Part shown: in pieces, positions 20,973-29,781 of the stretch | Numbering within the stretch: the stretch's first letter is position 1 | Layout of the letters: every line of letters begins with the position of its first letter | Virus record (IMG/VR): IMGVR_UViG_3300044615_000557 | Coordinates: 1 to 56,805 of that record | Direction: 5' to 3' (one strand) | DNA: 56,805 nucleotides | Source of the DNA: a virus | Translations under genes and position numbers: made by a program | Notes under the pieces: generated by a model | What the model saw: only the letters and a program-made list of their open reading frames with translations | The model's database searches: none | Told to the model about the DNA's origin: nothing

Positions 20973-23506
20973 AACCATTCTACACCGATGTAACGATGAA
21001 GGGGAGTCGTATCCTCCATCGTGGCTACGACGCAAGCGGACGGCGTGTCCATGAATCGGTGAACTTCCGACCGACGCTCTATGTCCCGACGAAGAAGCCG
21101 AAGCCCGATTGCTGGACCACTATTGACGGCATCAAGGTTGAGCCGGTGGACTTTGAGAACTCCTATGAAGCCCATCTCTTCGCGGAGAAGTACAAGGGCG
21201 TGGAGGGGTTCCGCATCTACGGGCAGATTGATCCGCAGTACCAGTTCATCGCACAGACCTACGGCAGCGAGGGCGAACTGGAGTACGACCCGTCGCTCAT
21301 TCGTGTCGCATACATTGACATTGAGTGCGAGAGCGAGGACGGGTTCCCGAGCATGGATGACCCCGAGGAACGCATCAACGCCATCACCGTCCACATGAAG
21401 GGCAAGACCCATGTGCTGGCGTTGGGGCAGTTCCATTCGGACGAGGTGAAGTATGAGTGCTTCACCGACGAGGCGAAGTTGCTCTCCGCGTTCTTGGACC
21501 TGTGGGAGGAACTGGACCCCGACATCCTAACCGGATGGAATGTGGTGTTCTTTGATGTCCCGTACCTCTACCGCCGGATGGAGCGCGTTCTGGGTCGCAA
21601 GGTGGCACAGAGGATGTCCCCATGGCAGGATGTCCGAGAACGCAAGGGAGCGGTCAACTCGCTAGGACAGGCGAGCATCGCCTACTACATCAACGGCATC
21701 GCCATCCTTGACTACATTGACCTCTACAAGAAGTTCACCTTCACGAACCAAGAGTCATACAAGTTGGAGTTCATCGCCTCGCAGGAACTGGGCGAGGGCA
21801 AGATGTCCTACGATGACTACTCCAGCATCACCGAGTTCTACCGCAAGGACTTCCAGCGGTTCGTGGAGTACAACATCCGCGATGTCCTGCTGGTGGTGAA
21901 GTTGGAGGACAAGTTGCGGCTGCTGGAACTGGCTCACGGGTTGGCCTACTCCGCACGGGGGAACTTCGGCGATGTGTTCACGCAGGTCCGCATGTGGGAC
22001 AGCATCATCTACAACTACCTGCGGACTAAGCATGTAACCATCCCGCCCAAGGAGTCGGCGGACAAGGATGACAAGTTTGAGGGTGCGTATGTAAAGGAGC
22101 CGCAGGTCGGGAGCCACGACTGGGTCGCATCGTTTGACCTTGACAGCCTCTACCCCCACCTCATCATGCAGTACAACCTCAGCCCCGAGACGCTGGTCAA
22201 GGAGAGGGTCAAGGGCATCTCCGTTGATGACCTAATCTCCTGCAAGAACGAGACCCTTGAGGGGGAACTGCGAAAGGCAAAGGAACGGAACCTGTCGGTC
22301 GCCGCCAACGGCACCATGTATCGCAGGGACATCCGCGGCTTCCTGCCCGAACTCATGGACACCATGTACGACCAGCGAAAGGTGTTCAAGAAGAAGATGC
22401 TTGAGGTCAAGGGCTGGCTCAAGAACAACCCCAATGCCACGCCTGAGCAGGTGGAGCAGGCGAAGAAGGACATTGCCAAATACAACAACTTCCAGATGGT
22501 CCGCAAGGTCCAACTGAACTCCGCGTTCGGTGCGTTGGGCAACCAGTATTGCCGCTACTACAACCTTGACATGGCGGAAGCCATCACGGTGTCGGGTCAG
22601 TTCAGCATCCGGTGGGTGGAAGACAGATTGAACGCTCTCCTGAGTAAAGTGTGCGGGGTCACTGAGGATTTTGTAATCGCCTCCGACACCGACTCCGTGT
22701 ATCTCAAGATGGGATGCCTTGTGGACAAGATGTTGGGAACCAAGCCCACCAAGGAGACCATCCTGTTCCTTGACAAGTGCTGCACGGATGTTATACTCCC
22801 CAAAATCAACCGGTGGTATGCCGACCTCGCCGAGAGGATGAACGCATACGACAACAAGATGTCCATGAAGCGGGAGTGCATCTCGGCCAAGGGCATCTGG
22901 ACAGCGAAGAAGAGATACATGCTCGCGGTGCATCTCGGCGAGGACAATGTCTATGTCAAGGAACCTGACCTGAAGATCATGGGCATTGAGACGGCACGAT
23001 CGTCCACCCCGCTCATCGTAAGGAAGAAGTTGAAGGAAGCAATTCGCATCATCATGACGCAGGACGAGCCGACCCTCCGTGGCTTCGTGGCGACCTTCCG
23101 CGAGGAGTTCTCCCACCTGCCCGTGGAGAGCGTGGCTTTCCCCCGCGGCTGCTCCTACATGGACAAGTATCACGACTCCGCGAGCATCTACAAGAAGGCG
23201 ACACCCATCGCCATCAAGGGTGCTCTCATCTACAACCATTGGATCAAGGCGAAGTCCCTGCTCAAGTCGTTCCAGCCCGTGCGTGACGGCGAGAAGGTGA
23301 AGTTCGTCTACCTGAAGGAGCCGAACCCCGTCCGTCAGAGGGTCATCTCTTTCCCCTACAAGTTGCCGGAGGAGTTCGGCTTGCTTCCGCACATTGACTA
23401 CGACACCCAGTTTGAGAAGGCGTTCATTGACCCTCTCAAGAACATTCTGGACACCATCGGATGGAAGGTTGAGGAGACCAGCAGCCTTGACGGATTGTTC
23501 GCCTGA
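20969..23506 (+). CDS. 43: Family B DNA polymerase (gp43)
   Basis: 845 residues (T4 gp43 is 898). The exonuclease domain has ExoI YIDIECE (Asp117, Glu119) and ExoII NVVFFDVPYL. Polymerase motif A is SFDLDSLYPHL (~390), motif B KVQLNSAFGALGNQYCRYYN (~512-530) and motif C ASDTDSVY (~571). The C-terminus ends SLDGLFA, a plausible clamp-binding tail. It acts with gp45, gp44/62, gp41 and gp61. Coupled by ATGA to the methyltransferase; a late promoter follows. Confidence 0.96.
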   Translation: MKPFYTDVTMKGSRILHRGYDASGRRVHESVNFRPTLYVPTKKPKPDCWTTIDGIKVEPVDFENSYEAHLFAEKYKGVEGFRIYGQIDPQYQFIAQTYGSEGELEYDPSLIRVAYIDIECESEDGFPSMDDPEERINAITVHMKGKTHVLALGQFHSDEVKYECFTDEAKLLSAFLDLWEELDPDILTGWNVVFFDVPYLYRRMERVLGRKVAQRMSPWQDVRERKGAVNSLGQASIAYYINGIAILDYIDLYKKFTFTNQESYKLEFIASQELGEGKMSYDDYSSITEFYRKDFQRFVEYNIRDVLLVVKLEDKLRLLELAHGLAYSARGNFGDVFTQVRMWDSIIYNYLRTKHVTIPPKESADKDDKFEGAYVKEPQVGSHDWVASFDLDSLYPHLIMQYNLSPETLVKERVKGISVDDLISCKNETLEGELRKAKERNLSVAANGTMYRRDIRGFLPELMDTMYDQRKVFKKKMLEVKGWLKNNPNATPEQVEQAKKDIAKYNNFQMVRKVQLNSAFGALGNQYCRYYNLDMAEAITVSGQFSIRWVEDRLNALLSKVCGVTEDFVIASDTDSVYLKMGCLVDKMLGTKPTKETILFLDKCCTDVILPKINRWYADLAERMNAYDNKMSMKRECISAKGIWTAKKRYMLAVHLGEDNVYVKEPDLKIMGIETARSSTPLIVRKKLKEAIRIIMTQDEPTLRGFVATFREEFSHLPVESVAFPRGCSYMDKYHDSASIYKKATPIAIKGALIYNHWIKAKSLLKSFQPVRDGEKVKFVYLKEPNPVRQRVISFPYKLPEEFGLLPHIDYDTQFEKAFIDPLKNILDTIGWKVEETSSLDGLFA

Positions 23507-23509
23507 CCC

Positions 23510-23515
23510 TAAATA
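23510..23515 (+). promoter_or_regulatory. Late promoter, CTAAATA
   Basis: Four bases after the polymerase stop, 17 nt before the ATG at 23533. AAGGCAAG serves as ribosome binding site. Confidence 0.7.
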
Positions 23516-23532
23516 CCCATGAAGGCAAGACC

Positions 23533-24315
23533 ATGACAGCACAAAAGTTCGTCTCGTTCCTCGCAGAGGAGAAGAAGGTTCAGTACCCGCATGTACACCT
23601 CTGCTTTGATGACCACTCGGTCTCCAACTGGCATGCCGCGAGAGACCTGTTCGTGGAACACAAGGCCAAAGCCGTGTTCTATGTGGACTCGTTCCACCTG
23701 CTCACCGACAAGGACTTGGACATGCTCTCTGACCTTCGTTCGGACGGGCATGTGATCGGATGCCACGGCAAGACCCATCGCGATGCCCTGTCGTATGCCC
23801 GCATGTACGATGTGGACCGCTACATTGAGGACGAGGTTCTCCCTGCGATGGAGGACATGGCGGGGGCTGGCTTCAAGCCGACCCACTTTGCCTTCCCACT
23901 CTCACGATTTGACGAGGAACTCTATCGTCGGGTCTGCCCGATGTTCTGCTATGTCCGACCCGGCAACGAGAGCCACTACTACCAAGGCGACCGCATGTAC
24001 TTCAAGCCGGATCGGCTCAAGGGTTCGGAAGACACCCGTGAGCACCGCATCCGCAGGGGCAAGTTGCAGAGAGTGCTTGCGGGTCTTGCGGACACCGCCA
24101 AGGCCATGAAGGGCATCAGCCTCGTCATGCACGACATCCGCCCGCACGCGGACGCGCCCGCGCACGCGGGTACGCACGCACGCCTGTATGTGGTGCGTGA
24201 GGAGTTGAGCGAGATCCTAAAGACAATCAAATCAACGGGCTTCCAGTACCAGACCTTTGAGGATGTCTGCGAATATGGAGTGGATCCGTTTGACAAGCCC
24301 GAAGCATTGCCCTGA
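23533..24315 (+). CDS. Polysaccharide deacetylase-like protein with candidate capsid-targeting N-terminus
   Basis: 260 residues. MTAQKFVSFLAE-Glu resembles the T4 packaged-protein peptide (L-A-E site). The NodB/CE4-type fold follows: HLCFDDHSVSNW (metal Asp-Asp), IGCHGKTH (His motif) and HFAFPLSRFD. Such enzymes remove acetyl groups from GlcNAc polymers. A CG-rich island encodes the insert RPHADAPAHAGTHARLYVV (~200-220). It is a late gene between polymerase and uvsX, so it is probably a virion or lysis-stage product, not a replication protein. Confidence 0.75.
   Translation: MTAQKFVSFLAEEKKVQYPHVHLCFDDHSVSNWHAARDLFVEHKAKAVFYVDSFHLLTDKDLDMLSDLRSDGHVIGCHGKTHRDALSYARMYDVDRYIEDEVLPAMEDMAGAGFKPTHFAFPLSRFDEELYRRVCPMFCYVRPGNESHYYQGDRMYFKPDRLKGSEDTREHRIRRGKLQRVLAGLADTAKAMKGISLVMHDIRPHADAPAHAGTHARLYVVREELSEILKTIKSTGFQYQTFEDVCEYGVDPFDKPEALP
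24138..24184 (+). repeat. CG-rich island 4
   Basis: CGCCCGCACGCGGACGCGCC followed by CGCACGCGGGTACGCACGCA. It encodes an Ala/His/Thr-rich insert in the deacetylase-like gene. Confidence 0.5.
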
Positions 24316-24334
24316 GTCCACCTACATAACACCA

Positions 24335-24353
24335 GTGAGGTTTACACCATGAG
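24335..24353 (+). promoter_or_regulatory. Shared translation-initiation leader GTGAGGTTTACACCATGAG
   Basis: The uvsX start region. 18 nt (TGAGGTTTACACCATGAG) are identical to the start of the methyltransferase gene at 33694 and nearly identical to dut at 18730. This suggests a common regulator or selected ribosome-binding context. Confidence 0.5.
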
Positions 24354-25410
24354 TCTGATCCAGAAACTGAAGAAGAACTCCACCATCAAGGACACGGAGA
24401 TCCTCTTCTCATCCAAGTTCTTCAACAAGAAGGACATGATCTCAACATCGGTTCCTGCCATCAATGTCGCCCTCTCTGGGCGGCTTGACGGAGGCTTCGT
24501 CCCCGGCATCACCATGTGGGCGGGACCGAGCAAGCACTTCAAGAGCCTGTTCTCCCTGCTCATGGCGAAGGCGTACCTTGACAAGTACGAGGATGCCGTG
24601 ATGCTGTTCTACGACTCGGAGTTTGGCACGCCCATCAACTACTTTGAGACCTTCGGCATTGACATGAAGCGGGTCATCCATACCCCCGTCAAGGATGTGG
24701 AGGAACTCAAGTTTGACATCATGAACCAGTTGAAGGACATTGAGCGTGGCGAGCGGGTCATGATCATCATTGACTCCATCGGCAACCTCGCCTCCAAGAA
24801 GGAAGTGGAGGACGCACTTGACCAGAAGGCGGTCGCCGACATGACCCGTGCGAAGCAGATCAAGTCGCTGTTCCGCATGGTCACGCCGCACCTGACCCTC
24901 AAGGACATCCCGATGGTCGTGGTGAACCACACCTACAAGACCATGGAGTTGTACGCCAAGGATGTGGTCGGCGGCGGCACCGGCTCGTACTACTCTGCCG
25001 ACACCATCTTCATCCTCGGTCGCCAGCAGGAGAAGGACGGCACGGAGGTCACGGGCTACAACTTCATCATCAATGTGGAGAAGTCCCGCTATGTGAAGGA
25101 GCGTTCCAAGATCCCGATCTCGGTCTCGTTTGACGATGGCTTGAGCCGGTGGAGCGGTCTGCTTGACATGGCGATTGAGTCGGGCCATGTGGTGAAGCCG
25201 TCCAACGGATGGTACTCCCGCGTGGACTCCAAGACCGGCGAGGTGGAGGACAAGAAGTTCCGCATGAATGACACCGATAGCAAGGACTTCTGGATGCCCA
25301 TCCTGACCGATGCCTCGTTCGGCGAGTTCGTCAAGAGCAAGTACTCGGTGGGCAACATGGAGATTCTGGGAGCAGACGAGGATCCAGACGAGGAGGACAC
25401 CAATGCCTGA
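24349..25410 (+). CDS. uvsX: UvsX RecA-like recombinase
   Basis: 353 residues (T4 UvsX is 391). The unusual Walker A of phage UvsX, GPSKHFKS (59-66), is present, with Walker B MIIIDSIGNL near 140 and DNA-binding loop residues near VVGGGTGSYYSADTIF. It forms filaments on ssDNA for strand exchange and recombination-dependent replication. The C-terminus is acidic (ADEDPDEEDTNA), typical of RecA-type tails. It has its own leader with GTGAGG. The next gene starts 8 nt before its stop. Confidence 0.95.
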   Translation: MSLIQKLKKNSTIKDTEILFSSKFFNKKDMISTSVPAINVALSGRLDGGFVPGITMWAGPSKHFKSLFSLLMAKAYLDKYEDAVMLFYDSEFGTPINYFETFGIDMKRVIHTPVKDVEELKFDIMNQLKDIERGERVMIIIDSIGNLASKKEVEDALDQKAVADMTRAKQIKSLFRMVTPHLTLKDIPMVVVNHTYKTMELYAKDVVGGGTGSYYSADTIFILGRQQEKDGTEVTGYNFIINVEKSRYVKERSKIPISVSFDDGLSRWSGLLDMAIESGHVVKPSNGWYSRVDSKTGEVEDKKFRMNDTDSKDFWMPILTDASFGEFVKSKYSVGNMEILGADEDPDEEDTNA

Positions 25411-25948
25411 AGAAGGAACCATACTCATGAACGGGTTTGAGGACGCTTTCGTCGGCGGGCTACGCAAGGTGGGTCAGAAGTATCCCATCGCGGTCTACGA
25501 CTATCAGGGATGCATTGACATCCTGATGACCCGCGACCAGATGAGTCAGGACGAGGCGGTTGAGTTCATTGAGAGCAACTCCCTCAACGCCTACTTCGGC
25601 AAGGGAACCCCCTGCATGGTCTACGGCTGCACTCTGGACGAGTTCAAGCAGGACTGCGCCGATGACATCGTGGAGACAACCAGCGAGCCACGCGACCCTG
25701 ACGAGGACGAGGAGGATGCCGACCGAGACCCCGGTGACGAGGATCCCAACGCCATCAAGAAGGAAGACGAGGAGGAGGTCGCCGAAGCCCTCTGGAACCT
25801 CTTCATGAACTTCAGTGAGTATGTCAAGCAGATTGATCCCGACCTATTTGCCCGTGCCAAGAACTACGCGATGGATTACTCACAGAGCGACCGCGTCAAG
25901 TTCGTGGACGAGTGGCACAAGGAAGGCGACGAGGAGAGCAAGCCATGA
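25403..25948 (+). CDS. Acidic protein downstream of uvsX
   Basis: 181 residues from ATG 25403 (GGAGG 8 nt upstream); ATG 25427 is an alternative with AAGGA upstream. MNGFEDAFVGGLRKVGQKYP, then a compact domain, a long Asp/Glu stretch (about 100-130) and a helical C-terminus. It overlaps uvsX by 8 nt and the next gene by 4, so it is co-translated with both. It may be a recombination or DNA-mimic accessory, but no motif supports that; the acidic stretch may only be a linker. Confidence 0.68.
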   Translation: MPEEGTILMNGFEDAFVGGLRKVGQKYPIAVYDYQGCIDILMTRDQMSQDEAVEFIESNSLNAYFGKGTPCMVYGCTLDEFKQDCADDIVETTSEPRDPDEDEEDADRDPGDEDPNAIKKEDEEEVAEALWNLFMNFSEYVKQIDPDLFARAKNYAMDYSQSDRVKFVDEWHKEGDEESKP

Positions 25949-26721
25949 AGATGGTGGTCAAGTTCCCGACCAGAAACAGACCGGACAAGTTCATGTCCGT
26001 CCTTGATCGGTATCTCGGCTACCTCTCGGGGACCAACGAGGTCCACTTCGTGATCTCCTACGACCACGATGACCGGTCAATGAACAACCAGAACATGTGG
26101 TCTTACTTTGACCGGCTGTGTGCCCAGCACATGGGTCGCATCCATCCCATCTGCGGCAAGTCAACCAGCAAGATCTCCGCAGTCAACGCCGACCTGAATG
26201 TCGTGCGTGCCATCAACCCGCATGTGATCCTGCTCGCATCCGATGACATGATCCCCGTGGAGGGTGGCTACGATGACATCATCAAGCACTACATGTTCAA
26301 GCACTTCCCCGACACCGATGGGGTGCTGCACTTCAACGACGGGTATTCGGGAGTGGACCGACTCATCACCCTGTCCATCCTCGGCATGAAGTACTTCAAC
26401 CGCTTCGGCTACCTGTACCACCCTGCATACAAGTCGGTGTTCTGCGACAACGAGTTCACCAATGTCGCCCGCATGCTCGGGAAGGTGGTCTACATTGACA
26501 AGGTAATCATCCAACACCAGTGGACCGGCCAGTTCACCAACGACGAGTTGCACAAGAGGAATGAGTCGCAGGACATGTACAACCAAGATGGACCCGTCTA
26601 TGCCCAGCGGACTCTCAACAACTACGACCTGAAACCAGAGGAAATCGCCCATGCCTTGGAAACCCTCCCACAAACTGTCAGTATTGATTCCATCGTTGCA
26701 CGAACGCAAGCAGTCGCTTGA
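25945..26721 (+). CDS. Glycosyltransferase family 2-like protein
   Basis: 258 residues. VVKFPTRNRPDKFMSVLDRY opens a GT-A nucleotide-sugar fold, and a metal-site-like acidic region follows (VILLASDDMIPVEGGYDD, ~97-114), then GVLHFNDGYSG. The late part (LHKRNESQDMYNQDGPVYAQ) resembles phage-borne glycosyltransferase-like proteins. It is the first gene of the carbohydrate region. Donor and acceptor are unknown. ATGA overlap with the upstream gene; it overlaps the next gene by 71 nt. Confidence 0.72.
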   Translation: MKMVVKFPTRNRPDKFMSVLDRYLGYLSGTNEVHFVISYDHDDRSMNNQNMWSYFDRLCAQHMGRIHPICGKSTSKISAVNADLNVVRAINPHVILLASDDMIPVEGGYDDIIKHYMFKHFPDTDGVLHFNDGYSGVDRLITLSILGMKYFNRFGYLYHPAYKSVFCDNEFTNVARMLGKVVYIDKVIIQHQWTGQFTNDELHKRNESQDMYNQDGPVYAQRTLNNYDLKPEEIAHALETLPQTVSIDSIVARTQAVA

Positions 26722-27247
26722 TGCCCTGAGAGCCTCTATTGACCGGCAGATCGGAACGAGGACGGTTCAGGTGCTGCACCTCGCCGACAATCGCGAGTTG
26801 ACCATCGGACAGAAGAGGAACATGCTCCTCACCCAGTCGGGCGGGGAGTATGTCGCCTTCGTGGACGATGACGATGCCGTCAGCGTGGACTACATTGAGA
26901 AGGTGATGAACGGTCTCACCAAGAACCCTGACTGCACCTCTCTCACCGGCTCCATCACCTTCTCGGACGGCTACAGCCGCCCCTTCATCCACTCGCTTCG
27001 CTACGACCACTGGATTGACGACCATGAGGGCAAGGTCTACTACCGACCCCCGAATCACCTGAACGCCATCAGGCGGTCTCTGGCGGTTCAGGTGGGCTTC
27101 CCGTCCATCAACAGCGGCGAGGACCGCGTGTTCTCCATGGGCGTGCGCCCGCTCCTGCGGCGAGAGGAGTGGATTGAGGGCATCATCTACATGTACCAGT
27201 GCAAGAAGACCTTTGAAGAGACCCACAACCATCAGGTGGCGAGATGA
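26651..27247 (+). CDS. Glycosyltransferase family 2
   Basis: 198 residues. KLSVLIPSLHERKQSLDALR is the first GT-A strand and helix, so the start at 26651 is needed even though it lies 71 nt inside the upstream gene. The donor/metal motif YVAFVDDDDAVSVDYIEKV is at about 75-93. At 198 residues it is shorter than most GT2 enzymes and lacks a membrane span. A short CG-rich word encodes GVRPL near residue 165. Its product likely decorates phage or host surface glycan. Confidence 0.8.
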   Translation: MPWKPSHKLSVLIPSLHERKQSLDALRASIDRQIGTRTVQVLHLADNRELTIGQKRNMLLTQSGGEYVAFVDDDDAVSVDYIEKVMNGLTKNPDCTSLTGSITFSDGYSRPFIHSLRYDHWIDDHEGKVYYRPPNHLNAIRRSLAVQVGFPSINSGEDRVFSMGVRPLLRREEWIEGIIYMYQCKKTFEETHNHQVAR

Positions 27248-27990
27248 AACTCCACATCAACTATGCCGACGGAGGATTCTATGAGGCTCAAAAAGAGAAC
27301 TCAAGATCCGCTCTGACTGTTGGTGGAGCAGACAAGTCATTGCAATGCAGACGAGCCGATCTTGATGATCAGTTCGTGTTGAGAAACGCTCACATCCTAA
27401 ACCAGAAGAGAGGAGCAGGATACTGGTTGTGGAAGCCGTACATCATCAACAAACACCTTCGGACTCTGGACAAGGATGACTATCTGATCTACACCGATTC
27501 GGGGATGCTCTTCGTTAATTCAATTGACAGCCTCATAGAGATAGAAAAAGTTCATCTTGACAGAGACGGCATGATCATGACGGAAACCACCCAGTGGATT
27601 CCCGAGGGTCCGCCATGGAAGGCACCCCCAGAGTACATGTGGACGAAGAGGGATACATTCGTACTCACCGACACCGACAGGACGGAGATCACCCACACGA
27701 CTCAAGCGAACGCCGCTTTCATCTTGATGCAGCCCAGAGACAAAGCGTTTGCTTTTCTGGAGGAGTGGCTAAGATGGGGTTCGGATGTTCGTGCAATCAC
27801 GGACATAGGCAACTGCATGGGGAAGCCAAACTACGAGGGTTTCAGCGACCATCGGCACGACCAGAGCCTATTCAGCGTTTTGGGCAAGAAGCATGAATTC
27901 CGGATGATCGGGGACATCACTCACTGGGGAGAGCCGAGAAGGGATCCCAAATACAAGACACTCATCCAGCACAACAGGAACAGAAATTGA
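27244..27990 (+). CDS. Glycosyltransferase-like protein, paralogue A1
   Basis: 248 residues. MKLHINYADGGFYEAQKENS, then QKRGAGYWLWKPYIINKHL and DYLIYTDSGMLFV, follows a glycosyltransferase-like pattern in which D-x-G replaces the usual DxD. It is a clear paralogue of the gene at 32968 (MKIHINYAHG, RGAGCWIWKPYLL, YTDSGMHFV, GKPNYPEFLDHRHDQS). ATGA overlap with the GT2 gene. It marks the left edge of an AT-richer insert. Function inferred from context. Confidence 0.72.
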   Translation: MKLHINYADGGFYEAQKENSRSALTVGGADKSLQCRRADLDDQFVLRNAHILNQKRGAGYWLWKPYIINKHLRTLDKDDYLIYTDSGMLFVNSIDSLIEIEKVHLDRDGMIMTETTQWIPEGPPWKAPPEYMWTKRDTFVLTDTDRTEITHTTQANAAFILMQPRDKAFAFLEEWLRWGSDVRAITDIGNCMGKPNYEGFSDHRHDQSLFSVLGKKHEFRMIGDITHWGEPRRDPKYKTLIQHNRNRN

Positions 27991-28018
27991 ACTACTTTGA
28001 GTTGGGGGTATGTATTTT

Positions 28019-28720
28019 ATGGGAGAATCAGTTACTTTCATCTATCAACACCTTGGAATGGGTGATCATATCATATGCAATGGTTTGATTCGTGAATTGA
28101 TCAACCAAACCACACCCTACATTATGTTTGTTCAACCACAACACAGGGAAAGTGTAGTTCAGATGTATCGTGATCTGAATAACATGAACTATGTCTCGGA
28201 TGATCATAGACTTTTTCCTTTCTATCTTTCCCGTGCTGGAATAAGAATGGACGGAAATGATCCCAGACTTCTAATGATTGGATGGAAAGACTGGATTGTT
28301 GACAATTCAATGTCTTTTGAGTGGAACTTTTACAGGAGTAAAGGTGTTCCTTTTGAGAAGAAGTGGTCAGCATTTAAAACGAACAGAAATACAAAAGCCG
28401 AAAGCGAGATTTGGAATAAGGCGAATGTAAAATCTGATTATGTCTTCGTTCATGACGATGAAAGATTTCCAATTGATTCTAATAAACTGCCTCAAAATGT
28501 GAGGATAATTAAACCCAATCTGGGAGACCCAAGCATTTTCAACTATTCACATATTATAGAAAACGCCCAATCGGTCCATTGCATAGAAAGTTCATTTGCA
28601 TTCATGATAGATGCTATGAATTTGAACAAAAACTTTGTGATTCACAGATATGCTAGGAAACACAAACAACCCAGTTTTGATCTTCCGATGTACAAGAGTG
28701 TCTCTCAAATTCTTACTTGA
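28019..28720 (+). CDS. Heptosyltransferase (GT9)-like protein, paralogue B1
   Basis: 233 residues. FIYQHLGMGDHIICNGLIRE is a GT9-like first Rossmann strand (LGxGDH). The C-terminal half (FVHDDERFPID, later NAQSVHCIESSFAFMIDAMN) looks like the nucleotide-sugar binding half. It is paralogous to the gene at 34386. ATG 28019 was chosen over 28010 because it aligns with that paralogue and leaves GGGGG at normal spacing. Codon use is clearly AT-richer than in the replication genes. Confidence 0.68.
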   Translation: MGESVTFIYQHLGMGDHIICNGLIRELINQTTPYIMFVQPQHRESVVQMYRDLNNMNYVSDDHRLFPFYLSRAGIRMDGNDPRLLMIGWKDWIVDNSMSFEWNFYRSKGVPFEKKWSAFKTNRNTKAESEIWNKANVKSDYVFVHDDERFPIDSNKLPQNVRIIKPNLGDPSIFNYSHIIENAQSVHCIESSFAFMIDAMNLNKNFVIHRYARKHKQPSFDLPMYKSVSQILT

Positions 28721-28750
28721 GATTTCATTCAAATATCAAGGACTACCTAA

Positions 28751-29764
28751 ATGAAAGCAGCAGTTCTAACTAAAATTGACTCCCCCCTTGAAATTCTTGA
28801 TGTTGAAATGACGAACTTAAAGATTGGTCAGGTCATGGTCAAGATCATTGTCAGCGGACTATGTGGAGCACAACTCCAAGAGATAGCCGGACTCAAGGGT
28901 AATGCCAAATTCCTGCCTCACTTGATGGGTCATGAGGGATGTGGTATTGTGGAACAAATTGGACCTGGTGTCACTAGAGTCAAGCCAGGCGACAAAGTCG
29001 TAATGCACTGGAGGGTGGGTGTCGGAATCGAGTCCCCTTTCCCAAATTACATACTTGACGGAAAGGTTATCAGCAGCGGTAAGGTGACTACACTCAGCGA
29101 ATACTCCATCGTCTCCGAAAACCGATTGACTGTCGTTCCTGCGGATACATCCGAATACCTATGCGCCCTTCTTGGATGCGGATTGTCTACTGCTCTCGGA
29201 ACCATCAACAATGAAGCGGAATTGAAATTTGGCGAGAGTATCATGGTTGTCGGTTGTGGAGGAGTGGGGTTGAACCTTATACAAGGTGCTAAAATGGCAT
29301 CCGCATATCCAATCATAGGCGTGGACAATAGCGAGGAGAAAAGGAATATGGCTCTCTCTTTGGGTGCCACAAGATTCATCAATCCAACAACAGAATCAAT
29401 GTCGGATGTTAGGGTAGATGTGGTGGTGGACACCACAGGAAATCTTGATGCGATACAGAGCACCGTCTGTCTTCTTTCGGACAAGGGAAGATACATTCTT
29501 GTTGGTCAACCAAAACCCGGAGAATCGGTATCCATCCCAAATGCGTATACGATGTTCGGAGGAAATGGGAAGACAATAAAAGCGACTCAAGGAGGAAATA
29601 CCGTTCCAAACGATGACATCCCGAGATATGCCAAACTACATAAGGCAGGACTACTCGACATCGACAGGATCATCACTCATGTTTTTCCTCTGGATCAAAT
29701 CAATGATGCTTTAGATACATTGAGGGCGGGTAAGGCCGGAAGAATCATGATAAAAATGGATTGA
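28751..29764 (+). CDS. Zinc-type medium-chain dehydrogenase
   Basis: 337 residues, MDR (alcohol dehydrogenase) fold. Catalytic zinc ligands are visible (SGLCGAQ with Cys38; MGHEGCG with His61-Glu62), and the Rossmann motif is VVGCGGVGLN near 168. The four-Cys structural zinc lobe is missing. Members in polysaccharide loci reduce or oxidise sugar or polyol intermediates, for example TarJ-like reductases. AAGGA precedes the ATG. It runs into the E1-alpha gene with no gap, so the two are probably functionally linked. Confidence 0.82.
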   Translation: MKAAVLTKIDSPLEILDVEMTNLKIGQVMVKIIVSGLCGAQLQEIAGLKGNAKFLPHLMGHEGCGIVEQIGPGVTRVKPGDKVVMHWRVGVGIESPFPNYILDGKVISSGKVTTLSEYSIVSENRLTVVPADTSEYLCALLGCGLSTALGTINNEAELKFGESIMVVGCGGVGLNLIQGAKMASAYPIIGVDNSEEKRNMALSLGATRFINPTTESMSDVRVDVVVDTTGNLDAIQSTVCLLSDKGRYILVGQPKPGESVSIPNAYTMFGGNGKTIKATQGGNTVPNDDIPRYAKLHKAGLLDIDRIITHVFPLDQINDALDTLRAGKAGRIMIKMD

Positions 29765-29781
29765 ACCAAACGGACATCACA

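Noticed and set aside
22232-23542. 436-codon minus-strand frame opposite the polymerase
   Set aside because: Shadow of codon bias in gp43; no promoter, no domain pattern, and no other minus-strand gene in the window.
28747-28752. Late-promoter-like CTAAATG before the dehydrogenase
   Set aside because: It lacks the final A of TAAATA and overlaps the ATG; AAGGA with ordinary readthrough suffices.
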